Assembly (NCBI GenBank): GCA_947483075.1
Contig: CANKLE010000002.1
Location: forward strand, 1-64,000
Direction: 5' to 3'
Source: Flavobacteriaceae bacterium
Lineage (GTDB): Bacteria > Bacteroidota > Bacteroidia > Flavobacteriales > Flavobacteriaceae
Length of the DNA stretch: 64,000 nucleotides
The notes beneath the pieces are model-generated. The model saw nothing but the letters and a program-made list of their open reading frames with translations. It was not told where the DNA came from and searched no databases. This document shows, piece by piece, positions 26,801-34,252 of this stretch (its first letter is position 1; every line of letters starts with the position of its first letter). A program made the position numbers and the translations under genes.

Positions 26801-27303
26801 AAGAATTGGGCTTGGCTAAAAACGAAAACCCAATTCAAGGCTCGTTCATTATTGAGGAATTAACCGACTTGGTCGAAGACGCTGTCTTGCAAGAATTTGA
26901 TCGCATCACCGAACGCGGCGGGGTATTGGGAGCCATGGAAACCATGTACCAACGCTCTAAAATTCAGGAAGAAAGTTTGTATTACGAAACCTTGAAACAC
27001 ACCGGCGAATTTCCGATTATTGGGGTCAATACCTTCTTGAGTTCTAAAGGATCTCCAACTGTAATTCCTGCCGAAGTGATTCGGGCCACAGAAACCGAAA
27101 AGGCCTACCAGATAGCCATGTTAGATCAATTGCATCAAACCAATCAGGAGCAAGTAAAAGCCAAATTGACGAAGATTCAAGAAGCGGCTATTGCCAATCG
27201 TAATATGTTTGTCGAATTGATGGAAGCCACCAAAGTATGTTCATTGGGGCAAATTACCAGCGCCTTGTTTGAAGTGGGCGGACAGTACCGACGCAACATG
27301 TAG
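23878..27303 (+). CDS. icmF: Fused isobutyryl-CoA mutase (cobalamin domain - GTPase - mutase)
   Basis: This 1141-residue protein combines three parts. Residues ~13-145 bind cobalamin (DGHDAA at 23-28 with the His ligand, then a glycine run). Residues ~195-430 are a MeaB-like G-protein chaperone (P-loop GTGGAGKS at 203-210, then [20 protein letters not shown]). Residues ~560-1130 are the acyl-CoA mutase barrel ([12 protein letters not shown]). IcmF interconverts isobutyryl-CoA and n-butyryl-CoA, or isovaleryl/pivalyl-CoA, using adenosylcobalamin, and loads its own cofactor. Which acyl-CoA is used here is not readable. The ATG at 23878 gives the family N-terminus. Repeats, not a terminator, follow. 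Confidence 0.95.
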   Translation: MEQAKPYIPVNKVRIVTAASLFDGHDAAINIMRRIIQSTGVEVIHLGHDRSVEEVVNTAIQEDANAIAMTSYQGGHNEYFKYMYDLLQEKGAGHIKIFGGGGGVILPTEIADLQAYGITRIYSPDDGRAMGLQGMINDLVQQADFPVGNQLANEFDQLATKVPTAIARIISAAENFPEIAKPVLDKIHQLNQTNTTPVLGITGTGGAGKSSLVDELVRRFLIDFPTKTIGLISVDPSKRKTGGALLGDRIRMNAINNSRVYMRSLATRQSNLALSKYVAEAIQVVKAANYDLIILETSGIGQSDTEIMDHSDVSLYVMTPEFGAATQLEKIDMLDFADLVAINKFDKRGALDALRDVKKQYQRNHNLWEADLDSLPVFGTIASQFNDPGMNTLYKAIMDKIQEKTKSDLHSTFTITREMSEKIFVIPPHRTRYLSEIAENNRKYDETALSQVQVAQKLYGIYKTIESVTGSLPQLDKAGILETSLVSTIENNDFLNLLTKEFDRVKMNFDPYNWEIILNWKDKVATYKNPEYLFKVRDKEIKMATHTESLSHSQIPKVALPKYEAWGDVLRWCLQENVPGEFPFASGLYPFKREGEDPSRMFAGEGGPERTNKRFHYVSAGMPAKRLSTAFDSVTLYGNDPHIRPDIYGKIGNAGVSICCLDDAKKLYSGFDLVHALTSVSMTINGPAPMLLGFFMNAAIDQQCELYIKANGLENEVNEKIAAIYKAKGTSRPAYQGDLPEGNNGLGLFLLGVTGDLVLPAAVYQEIKAKTLSQVRGTVQADILKEDQAQNTCIFSTEFALRLMGDVQDYFIQNNVRNFYSVSISGYHIAEAGANPITQLAFTLANGFTYVEYYLSRGMNINDFGPNLSFFFSNGIDPEYAVIGRVARKIWAKALKNKYGAHSRAQMLKYHIQTSGRSLHAQEIDFNDIRTTLQALYAIYDNCNSLHTNAYDEAITTPTEESVRRAMAIQLIINKELGLAKNENPIQGSFIIEELTDLVEDAVLQEFDRITERGGVLGAMETMYQRSKIQEESLYYETLKHTGEFPIIGVNTFLSSKGSPTVIPAEVIRATETEKAYQIAMLDQLHQTNQEQVKAKLTKIQEAAIANRNMFVELMEATKVCSLGQITSALFEVGGQYRRNM

Positions 27304-27308
27304 ATTGA

Positions 27309-27590
27309 AGTCGAAAGTCGTAAAGTCAAAAGTCGTAAAGTCAAAAGGGTAAAGGTATACTAAGAACGGCTGTAAGTTAAGACGGAAGACTTTGAGACGG
27401 TTATTAGAAAGTTACCTAAAACCTAAAACCTATCACCTATCACCTACAACCTACCACCTTAAAATGACAACTGAAAGCAGAGACGAAAGACTTTGAGATG
27501 AGAGACAAGAGACGGTTCTGAGAAGGTAACCTAAAACCTATCACCTACAACCTACCACCTTAAACTGACAACCGATAACCGAGAACACAA
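27309..27590. repeat. Composite heptad-repeat region behind icmF
   Basis: AGTC recurs at 27309, 27316, 27324, 27331, 27339 (steps 7, 8, 7, 8). From 27414 to 27476 the sequence is nine heptads: ACCTAAA twice, ACCTATC twice, ACCTACA, ACCTACC, ACCTTAA, AATGACA, ACTGAAA. Bases 27495-27515 are GAGATGA, GAGACAA, GAGACGG. A second ACCTAAA...ACCTTAA series starts at 27529, followed by ACTGACA, ACCGATA, ACCGAGA. So a ~115-bp composite unit occurs twice. The 319-bp gap to the next gene contains nothing else that I can see. Confidence 0.85.
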
Positions 27591-27622
27591 AAAACACGTT
27601 AGTGTTAATAGATTAAGATAAT

Positions 27623-27775
27623 TTACAGCAAACTGGCTTTTTGTTTTTCGTTAAACGTCCGCATAATTTCTTTGCGTTTTTCTTCACTGGCCACTTTTTT
27701 TGCCTTCGCTTTGTCTTGTTCTTTGTGCAATTTGTCGTTGTGTGCCTTGATATTTTTAGGATTATTTCTGCCCAT
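27623..27775 (-). CDS. Small basic protein (50 residues), unknown
   Basis: A 50-codon frame starting MGRNNPKNIKAHNDKLHKEQ and ending KQKASLL, about one third Lys and Arg, predicted as one long charged helix. Its ATG lies 6 bp after the DUF1543 stop on the same strand, a spacing typical of an operon. The overlapping alternative frame on this strand (27613-27816) has Cys and Trp clusters and no plausible start context. Small K/R/E-rich proteins like this are common in Flavobacteria and sometimes bind nucleic acid, but I do not recognise this one. Confidence 0.6.
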   Translation of the reverse strand: MGRNNPKNIKAHNDKLHKEQDKAKAKKVASEEKRKEIMRTFNEKQKASLL

Positions 27776-27781
27776 GAGATT

Positions 27782-28339
27782 TTATTTCGAGAGGTTTTTA
27801 AGGGGCAAATACCCAATGTGTAACTCGTCTTCGGGCTGATCTTTTGGCGCGATAGTCATTTGCAACCCATAACACAATTTGTCTTCGGCCCGAATCAATT
27901 CACTTACGTTGTAGGATTCGTCAATGTCTAGGCCATATTTGTCGTCAATGTGCGAAACGGCGCCCGGAAAATCGTAGTTTTTATAAAAATCAGATTTTTT
28001 AATTTCCTGTTGCGCCATGGCAAGGTTTGGGGCAACGACCAACTTTTTATAATGAAATTCTTCCATCTCCTGCGGTAGATAGCCGCCCAAATTGAAGAAA
28101 AACAAGCCAAGTTCTTTGTGATTAGTATCCGATTGATCGACTACGGTAATGGCGTAATTACCCACTTTGCTTACTTCGCGCCATGAGTCAATATGAAACT
28201 TACCTCTTACTTCGGGCCAAAAGGCGTTAATCTGCGGAACCAAATCTGCGAGTTGATTTCCTATTCCAAAAAACACATCGTGTTGTTCCGTTAGACGGCC
28301 GGCGGGTCTACAGCCGATGATGGTCATAAATAATTTCAT
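27782..28339 (-). CDS. DUF1543 domain protein
   Basis: A 185-residue soluble protein beginning MKLFMTIIGCRPAGRLTEQHDVFFGIG, with the conserved GC-P-GR-EQHD-FF pattern of DUF1543 near the start and a second related segment (DNPELHIGYLPL-like, here EDELHIGYLPL) at the C-terminus. Function is unknown, though the family is widespread. No signal peptide or membrane helix. It is followed by the 50-residue basic protein after 6 bp. Confidence 0.85.
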   Translation of the reverse strand: MKLFMTIIGCRPAGRLTEQHDVFFGIGNQLADLVPQINAFWPEVRGKFHIDSWREVSKVGNYAITVVDQSDTNHKELGLFFFNLGGYLPQEMEEFHYKKLVVAPNLAMAQQEIKKSDFYKNYDFPGAVSHIDDKYGLDIDESYNVSELIRAEDKLCYGLQMTIAPKDQPEDELHIGYLPLKNLSK

Positions 28340-28462
28340 GTGCTAAATGTAAGGGGATTAGCGGTTCTATTAAAATTTAGCCAAAACTTTTTTTGCTGTG
28401 GGTTTTTCAAATACATTTATGGTCAATTTTACAACTATTCGTTTCATTTAAATCATTCAGTT

Positions 28463-28990
28463 ATGAAAAAAGCATTTGTTTATTTAACGGTTCTGTTTAG
28501 CGTTATTTTCACTTCCTGTATTGGTCCGCAAGGCATGCCAGGAGATACAGGCTATAGTGCTGAATCGGAAGTTTTTGAATTGCGCAACGTCAATTTTGAT
28601 TACAATGCCATCGATGGCTATACCATTTACCGCAGTTTAAATCCGAATATTTACGCTTCTGACAACATTTTAATCTACCGCATGTCGAGCACCATTAATG
28701 CGCAAACCCCCATTTGGCAATCTATTCCTAGAACCTTGTTTTTGGGGAATAACGAAGAGTTAGATTATGATTTTGATTTCTCAAAACAAGATTTTACCAT
28801 CTACGCGGGAGGGAATTTCAATTTATCTACCATGCCAGTTTACCTCACCAATCAAACCTTTCGAATTGTGATTATTCCGGGATATTTTTCGAATAAATCG
28901 GCACAAAAAAAGGTAGATTTCTCCGATTACAATGCGGTAGTTAAAGCCTACCACATTCAAGAGTCGAAAGTGAAACAGCTTTCCAACTAA
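28463..28990 (+). CDS. Lipoprotein with a short collagen-like Gly-X-Y segment
   Basis: A 175-residue lipoprotein with lipobox FTSC (Cys 19). The lipidated Cys is followed at once by I-GPQ-GMP-GDT-G, three Gly-X-Y triplets, then a beta-rich domain (FELRNVNFDYNAID, YRMSSTINAQTPIWQSIPR, TFRIVIIPGYF). The short collagen-like linker is seen in other Bacteroidetes lipoproteins; the domain itself I do not recognise. The ATG at 28463 is chosen for its signal peptide. The frame opens much earlier without coding character. Confidence 0.7.
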   Translation: MKKAFVYLTVLFSVIFTSCIGPQGMPGDTGYSAESEVFELRNVNFDYNAIDGYTIYRSLNPNIYASDNILIYRMSSTINAQTPIWQSIPRTLFLGNNEELDYDFDFSKQDFTIYAGGNFNLSTMPVYLTNQTFRIVIIPGYFSNKSAQKKVDFSDYNAVVKAYHIQESKVKQLSN

Positions 28991-29024
28991 AAAAAATACC
29001 GAAGGAAACTTCGGTATTTTTTTT
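28991..29024. terminator. Bidirectional terminator between the lipoprotein and terC-like genes
   Basis: A perfect 12-bp stem, AAAATACCGAAG / CTTCGGTATTTT, closes on GAAA with A-runs and T-runs on both flanks. It reaches to within a few bases of both stop codons. Confidence 0.92.
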
Positions 29025-29967
29025 ACCTATTTTTTTTGATATTTTTTAGAGAGGCCGCAATTCCGGTTGCCAAAGAAACGACTATTACAGCCAATGAAAT
29101 CCATTCTGGTAATGGAATAAATGATTGCAGGAGCATTTTCACACCGATGAAAAATAGTATAACAATGATGCTGTATTCCAAGTAGTTAAATTTGGCCAAG
29201 AGATTAGCCAAAAAGAAATACATCGACCGCAAGCCCAAGATGGCAAAAATATTGGAGCTAAAAACCAGAAAAGGATCGGCGGTTATAGACAGTATTGCGG
29301 GAACACTGTCTAGTGCAAAAACCACATCCATTACTTCAATGATCAATAGGGCAATGAACAGAGGTGTGACAAATGTTTTTAGATTTTCCTTGACAAAAAA
29401 ACGCGTTTGATCATCTATTGGGCTTACGGGTAAAATTCTGCCAATGAGTTTATATACGCTTCCATTTTTGGGATCAAAGGAATCCTCTTCTTTTTTGAAG
29501 CCCATTTTCAGGGCGGTAAATACTAAAAATCCGCCAAACACATAGGTGATCCAGTTGAATTCCTGAACCAATAAGGTGCCAAAAAAGATCAAAATTCCAC
29601 GAAATACGATCGCGCCCAAGATCCCCCAAAATAAAACCCGGTGCTGGTGCTTTTGTTCAATTTTGAACGCACTAAAAATGATGGCGATGACAAAAATATT
29701 GTCGGCACTCAACGAAAGTTCAACCACGTAGCCCGTAATGTACTTGAGTAAAGCGTTGCTCGGACTTAGCTTTTCTGGGTTTTCGACAAAGTTGGTATGG
29801 TATAGCGCATAAATAACGCCAGAAAAGCATAAGGATACCAATACCCATATCAAGGTCCATTTGGCCGCTTCTTGGTTGGATATGATTGCTGCTTTTTTGT
29901 GAAAAATCCCCAAATCAATCGCTAAAAAAAGCAACACAGTACAAATAAATAGCGCCCAAAGCAGCAT
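29023..29967 (-). CDS. TerC-family integral membrane protein
   Basis: A 314-residue inner-membrane protein with about eight or nine transmembrane helices. SLSADNIFVIAIIF and VFALDSVPAILSIT are the two acidic membrane motifs (DN and DxxPA) that define TerC/Alx proteins. Relatives are linked to manganese export during protein secretion, to alkaline response (Alx) and to tellurium resistance. Metal transport is the likeliest role, inferred from family. No yybP-ykoY-type manganese riboswitch was recognised in the 200 bp upstream. It is divergent from glnN. Confidence 0.9.
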   Translation of the reverse strand: MLLWALFICTVLLFLAIDLGIFHKKAAIISNQEAAKWTLIWVLVSLCFSGVIYALYHTNFVENPEKLSPSNALLKYITGYVVELSLSADNIFVIAIIFSAFKIEQKHQHRVLFWGILGAIVFRGILIFFGTLLVQEFNWITYVFGGFLVFTALKMGFKKEEDSFDPKNGSVYKLIGRILPVSPIDDQTRFFVKENLKTFVTPLFIALLIIEVMDVVFALDSVPAILSITADPFLVFSSNIFAILGLRSMYFFLANLLAKFNYLEYSIIVILFFIGVKMLLQSFIPLPEWISLAVIVVSLATGIAASLKNIKKNR

Positions 29968-30078
29968 AAGAATAGGATTGGTGAATTACAAAGATAAACT
30001 TCCTGAGTAGTTTATTTGTTTCGTATTGTATTTTTTACATTTTCGACACAAGCATAAAAAAAACATAATATTTTAAAA

Positions 30079-30102
30079 ATACCTCTAAAAAAATAGGGGG
30101 TA
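30079..30102. promoter_or_regulatory. Imperfect inverted repeat upstream of glnN
   Basis: TACCTCTA and TAGGGGGTA face each other across AAAAAA, 25 bp before the -7 box at 30127. It could be an operator for nitrogen control, but the arms match only with wobble pairs and a bulge. Confidence 0.3.
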
Positions 30103-30126
30103 TATTTTTTAAAATTAAAATATTTG

Positions 30127-30134
30127 TATATTTG
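30127..30134 (+). promoter_or_regulatory. Putative -7 box of glnN
   Basis: TATATTTG matches TAnnTTTG and leaves a 39-bp leader before the ATG at 30174. Confidence 0.5.
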
Positions 30135-30173
30135 CGTCAAAATTTATAGGGTATAAATCTAAAATTATTATTT

Positions 30174-32363
30174 ATGGCAATTTTACGTTTTCAGGCATTA
30201 AAAGAAACATCGGGTAGAAAACCGGTAAAATTTGAGGAATCAGATAGAAAGTCGTCTATTTTTGGTTCAAACGTGTTTAACGAAAAAGCAATGAAGCAAT
30301 ACTTGACTTCAGATGCCTACAAAGCCGTTCAGGATGCGGTACAACACGGAACTAAAATTGACCGAAAAATTGCCGATTACATTGCTTTAGGAATGAAAGA
30401 ATGGGCCTTGTCAAAAGGAGTTACCCATTACACGCACTGGTTTCAACCCTTAACAGGAGCCACGGCAGAGAAGCACGATGCCTTTTTTGAAACTTCCTAT
30501 GACGGCAGTGACCCCGTAGAAAAATTTGGTGGTGGACAATTGGTGCAACAAGAACCCGATGCTTCTTCGTTTCCGAATGGTGGAATCCGCAACACCTTCG
30601 AAGCCCGTGGGTATACGGCTTGGGATCCTACATCTCCGGCTTTTATATTTGGAACTACCTTGTGTATTCCAACCGTTTTTATTTCTTATACAGGAGAAGC
30701 CTTAGATTATAAAACCCCTTTATTGCGTGCCTTGAATGCAGTTGATGATGCCGCTACGGATGTTTGTAAGTACTTTGATAAAAACGTAAAAAAAGTAACG
30801 GCTACCTTAGGGTGGGAGCAAGAATATTTCTTGATTGATACGGCTTTGGCCAATACCCGTCCGGATATATTAATGACCGGAAGAACCTTATTGGGTCATG
30901 CTTCAGCCAAAGGCCAACAATTAGACGATCACTATTTTGGTTCTATTCCAAGTAGAGTATTGTCATACATGCGCGAACTCGAACAAGAATGCATGTATTT
31001 AGGTATTCCGGTTAAAACGCGTCACAACGAAGTTGCTCCCAATCAATTTGAGTTGGCTCCTATATTTGAAGAAACCAATTTGGCTGTCGATCACAATTCC
31101 TTGTTGATGGACGTGATGCAAAAAGTTGGCGAACGCCATGATTTTAAAGTATTATTCCACGAAAAACCATTCAAAGGGGTAAACGGATCGGGCAAACACA
31201 ACAACTGGTCTATGGCAACTGATACGGGTATCAATTTGTTGAGCCCAGGCAAAACACCAATGAGCAACTTGCAATTTCTTACCTTTTTCATCAACACCAT
31301 CAAAGCGGTAAATAAATACGAATCGTTGTTGCGTGCCTCTATTGCAACGGCTAGTAATGACCACCGTTTGGGCGCCAATGAGGCTCCGCCCGCAATTATT
31401 TCGGTATTTATTGGCGAACAACTAACCAAAGTGTTGGCCGAGTTAGAAGGCGTATCTACTGGTAAATTGTCTCCCGAAGAAAAAACCGATCTAAAATTGA
31501 ATGTAGTGGGTAAAATTCCAGATGTATTATTAGACAACACCGACAGAAATAGAACTTCACCCTTTGCGTTTACCGGAAATAAATTTGAGTTTAGAGCGGT
31601 GGGCTCTTCGGCCAATTGCGCCAATGCCATGACAACATTAAATACGATTATGGCGAAACAATTGAAAGATTTTAAACAAGAAGTGGATGCTTTGATCGAG
31701 AAAAACGACTTGAAAAAAGACGAAGCTATTTTTAATGTTTTGCGCGAATACATCAAAACGTCCAAAAATATTTTGTTTGAAGGCGATGGCTACAGCGAAG
31801 CTTGGCAAGTTGAAGCCAAAAAACGGGGCTTGAGCAATTTCAAAACCACTCCCGCTGCTTTGCAAGCAAAAGTGTCGAAAGCTGCATTAGATTTGTTTCA
31901 AGAAATGAACGTCATGAACCATATCGAGGTAGAAGCCCGTTATGAAATTGAGTTGGAAGAATACACCAAGAAAATTCAAATTGAAGGACGCGTGTTGGGT
32001 GATATCGCCAGAAACCACGTAATTCCGACGGCTATTCGTTACCAAAACACCTTGATTGAAAACGTAAAAGGCTTGAAAGAAATTTTCGGAAAAGATTTCG
32101 AAAAAATCGCCAAAGAGCAAATTAACATCATTAAAGAAATATCAGCACACATCGAAGGAATCAATTCTAAAGTAGAGGAGATGAGATTAGCACGAAAAAA
32201 AGCAAATGCATTGACCGATGCCCAAAAAATGGCCGAAATGTATTGTGATAAAGTAAAACCATATTTTGATGTAATTCGCGAACACTGCGATAATTTAGAA
32301 TTGATCGTAGACGACGAAATTTGGACCTTAACCAAATACAGAGAATTATTATTCACCAAATAA
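30174..32363 (+). CDS. glnN: Glutamine synthetase type III
   Basis: A 729-residue enzyme that makes glutamine from glutamate, ammonia and ATP. The size (types I and II are 350-470) and motifs GWEQEYFLID, TRHNEVAPNQFELAP, GVNGSGKHNNWSM, ASNDHRLGANEAPPAIIS and NRTSPFAFTGNKFEFRAVG are those of type III dodecameric GS found in Bacteroidetes. Active-site Glu and His residues are all present. The long helical C-terminal part is normal for the type. It lies alone, with its own promoter-like box, a nearby inverted repeat and a terminator, so it is probably regulated separately by nitrogen supply. Confidence 0.96.
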   Translation: MAILRFQALKETSGRKPVKFEESDRKSSIFGSNVFNEKAMKQYLTSDAYKAVQDAVQHGTKIDRKIADYIALGMKEWALSKGVTHYTHWFQPLTGATAEKHDAFFETSYDGSDPVEKFGGGQLVQQEPDASSFPNGGIRNTFEARGYTAWDPTSPAFIFGTTLCIPTVFISYTGEALDYKTPLLRALNAVDDAATDVCKYFDKNVKKVTATLGWEQEYFLIDTALANTRPDILMTGRTLLGHASAKGQQLDDHYFGSIPSRVLSYMRELEQECMYLGIPVKTRHNEVAPNQFELAPIFEETNLAVDHNSLLMDVMQKVGERHDFKVLFHEKPFKGVNGSGKHNNWSMATDTGINLLSPGKTPMSNLQFLTFFINTIKAVNKYESLLRASIATASNDHRLGANEAPPAIISVFIGEQLTKVLAELEGVSTGKLSPEEKTDLKLNVVGKIPDVLLDNTDRNRTSPFAFTGNKFEFRAVGSSANCANAMTTLNTIMAKQLKDFKQEVDALIEKNDLKKDEAIFNVLREYIKTSKNILFEGDGYSEAWQVEAKKRGLSNFKTTPAALQAKVSKAALDLFQEMNVMNHIEVEARYEIELEEYTKKIQIEGRVLGDIARNHVIPTAIRYQNTLIENVKGLKEIFGKDFEKIAKEQINIIKEISAHIEGINSKVEEMRLARKKANALTDAQKMAEMYCDKVKPYFDVIREHCDNLELIVDDEIWTLTKYRELLFTK

Positions 32364-32386
32364 GAATCGTAAAACAATTCAGTAAG

Positions 32387-32424
32387 AACACTTGTTGCCT
32401 CCCTAAGCAGCAGGTGTTTTTTTT
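32387..32424 (+). terminator. glnN terminator
   Basis: A 12-bp stem, AACACTTGTTGC / GCAGCAGGTGTT (three wobble pairs), has an 8-base loop and is followed by more than six T. Confidence 0.85.
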
Positions 32425-32453
32425 ATTAAAAAAAGCCGTAACTTTCCCTAATC

Positions 32454-32461
32454 TATCTTTG
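32454..32461 (+). promoter_or_regulatory. Putative -7 box of the OmpA-domain pair
   Basis: TATCTTTG matches TAnnTTTG and ends only 6 bp before the ATG at 32468, which would leave almost no leader. Confidence 0.4.
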
Positions 32462-32467
32462 TTGTCT

Positions 32468-33358
32468 ATGAAACTGAGAATTTTATTTGTGCTTTGTAGT
32501 TTTTTATCACTTTCTGTCGAGGCGCAAGATCAGTTTTCGGTATACTTTGACTCCAATAAATTTTCGCTCACAGCCAAAGAAGCAAACCGTCTAACCGATT
32601 GGGTTCAGCAAAACCCAGGGATTAAAGTGGTTGGAGCGCATGGATTTTGCGACGAAGACGGCAACAATTCGCTCAACGATACCTTGGCGCAAAACAGGGT
32701 AAAAGCTATTTTTCAATTACTCCAAAATCAAGTGCAATTTCGGGCAGATTTTACTTCGCGAAGCTTTGGTGAATTGCATCAAATGAGTGCCAACAAAGCT
32801 GAAAATAGACGGGTTACCTTATTTTACCTCCAACCCAAAGACCTGGAGCGCGAAAATGAAATTTTAGGCATCCTAACGTCGGCTCCAGAACCAGTTACCC
32901 CCAAACCCATTATACCTTATCCAGCCCAGTTGGTTTTTGAAAATCCAGACGGGACCAATTCTACGCTAGAATTAGATCAAGCGTTTATGCAAACGGTTAC
33001 CGCAGCCAAGGTGGGCGATAAAATTCGATTGAAGGACCTGAATTTTGTGATCAATACTTTTATGGTCGAAAACAGATCCAAGGTAAAACTCTTCGAATTG
33101 TTATTGGTCATGCAGCGAAACCCCGAATTAAAAATAGAAATTCAAGGCCATTTGTGTTGCATGCCCTCCGACAAACAAGACTTATCGACCCAACGCGCCA
33201 AAGCGATCAAAAATTTCCTGCTGCTAAAAGGCATCGACGAAAGTCGCGTCACCTACAAAGGATTTGGCAGCAGTCAACCGATTTTTCCTATTCCTGAAAA
33301 AGACGAAACCCAACGTGCAGCCAATCGCCGTGTTGAAATCGTCATAACGGGTTATTAA
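32468..33358 (+). CDS. Periplasmic protein with two OmpA-like domains (paralogue 1)
   Basis: A 296-residue exported protein: signal peptide (1-20), a first OmpA-like domain (~22-135: VYFDSNKFSL, GFCDEDGNNSLNDTLAQNRVKAI, NRRVTLFY), a linker, and a second (~175-296: KIEIQGHLCC, LSTQRAKAIKNFL, YKGFGSSQP, NRRVEIVI). OmpA domains bind peptidoglycan diaminopimelate; the arginine and NRRVE elements fit. Cys residues at 61 and 230-231 replace usual residues. No lipobox or barrel is present, so it is a soluble periplasmic or wall-bound form. A related gene follows after 12 bp. Confidence 0.8.
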   Translation: MKLRILFVLCSFLSLSVEAQDQFSVYFDSNKFSLTAKEANRLTDWVQQNPGIKVVGAHGFCDEDGNNSLNDTLAQNRVKAIFQLLQNQVQFRADFTSRSFGELHQMSANKAENRRVTLFYLQPKDLERENEILGILTSAPEPVTPKPIIPYPAQLVFENPDGTNSTLELDQAFMQTVTAAKVGDKIRLKDLNFVINTFMVENRSKVKLFELLLVMQRNPELKIEIQGHLCCMPSDKQDLSTQRAKAIKNFLLLKGIDESRVTYKGFGSSQPIFPIPEKDETQRAANRRVEIVITGY

Positions 33359-33370
33359 AAAAAATTAGCG

Positions 33371-34153
33371 ATGAAAAAACTACTTCTGTTATTTGTACTT
33401 CTGATTTCTGCATATCACGGCAACGCCCAAGATAAGCTCACCGTTTTTTTTGATTTTGATCACTTCGAATTGAATGATAATGCAATAAAAAAACTGGACA
33501 ATTGGATGATTGCCTCGCCCAATGTTGAGGTAACCAAAGTTTTTGGATTTTGTGATTGGAAAGGCACCAATACCTACAACGACTCTTTGTCTTTTAAACG
33601 GGTAAATGCAGTGGTGGGGTATATGAAGGCGCATCAAATTCAGGTAAGACCAGATTATGATGTGCGGGGTTTTGGCGAAGATTTTGAACAATCCAAAATT
33701 CAATCCGAAAACAGAAAAGTGGTCATTGAATTTCAGGAAAAACCCATCGAAGTAAAAAAAGAACCCTTGTCGGCCTTGCATCAAAAAATAAAAAGCGCAG
33801 CCAAAGGCGACATGATTTTGCTCGACAATTTGTATTTTTTTAATATGTCGCCCCGTTTGTTGCCAAGGTCTAAACCCATTTTGTATGATTTGCTTTGCGC
33901 CATGCAAGAAAATCCCAAATTGAAAATTGAAATACAAGGTCATATTTGTTGCCAAATAAAAGGCGATATCTATAACCTATCTACTTCTAGAGCTCGGGCG
34001 ATCTATAATTTTTTAGTGAGTCAACGCATCAATCGCAAGCGGCTTTCTTATATTGGGTATGGAACCACTCGGCCCTTACATCCGATACCCGAACTATCGG
34101 AGCAAGAGGAAAATGAAAACCGCCGTGTCGAAATTTTAATTCTAGATAATTAG
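33371..34153 (+). CDS. Periplasmic protein with two OmpA-like domains (paralogue 2)
   Basis: A 260-residue tandem paralogue of the preceding gene: signal peptide (1-19), first domain (FFDFDHFELND, GFCDWKGTNTYNDSL with C61 at the same position, NRKVVIEF), a shorter linker, and second domain (KIEIQGHICC with C193-C194, LSTSRARAIYNFL, YIGYGTTRP, NRRVEILI). Peptidoglycan binding is inferred from the fold. Gene duplication followed by divergence is the simplest origin. Downstream to purM there is a 99-bp gap without a clear terminator. Confidence 0.8.
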   Translation: MKKLLLLFVLLISAYHGNAQDKLTVFFDFDHFELNDNAIKKLDNWMIASPNVEVTKVFGFCDWKGTNTYNDSLSFKRVNAVVGYMKAHQIQVRPDYDVRGFGEDFEQSKIQSENRKVVIEFQEKPIEVKKEPLSALHQKIKSAAKGDMILLDNLYFFNMSPRLLPRSKPILYDLLCAMQENPKLKIEIQGHICCQIKGDIYNLSTSRARAIYNFLVSQRINRKRLSYIGYGTTRPLHPIPELSEQEENENRRVEILILDN

Positions 34154-34220
34154 TCCTTTAAGCGGTAGATTTTTTCTGTAAAATCAATACAAACGGGATG
34201 TACCATAGGCAACTTCTCGT

Positions 34221-34228
34221 TATCTTTG
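34221..34228 (+). promoter_or_regulatory. Putative -7 box of purM
   Basis: TATCTTTG matches TAnnTTTG and ends 24 bp before the ATG at 34253. Confidence 0.45.
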
Positions 34229-34252
34229 CGGCACAATTTACAACACAATCTT

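Noticed and set aside
27613..27816. A 67-codon minus-strand frame rich in Cys, Trp and Lys
   Set aside because: It overlaps the more plausible 50-residue frame at 27623-27775 and the end of DUF1543, and lacks a credible start and composition.
29968..30173. Manganese (yybP-ykoY) riboswitch before the terC-like gene
   Set aside because: No paired loop motifs or terminator-antiterminator were found in this AT-rich 206-bp gap.
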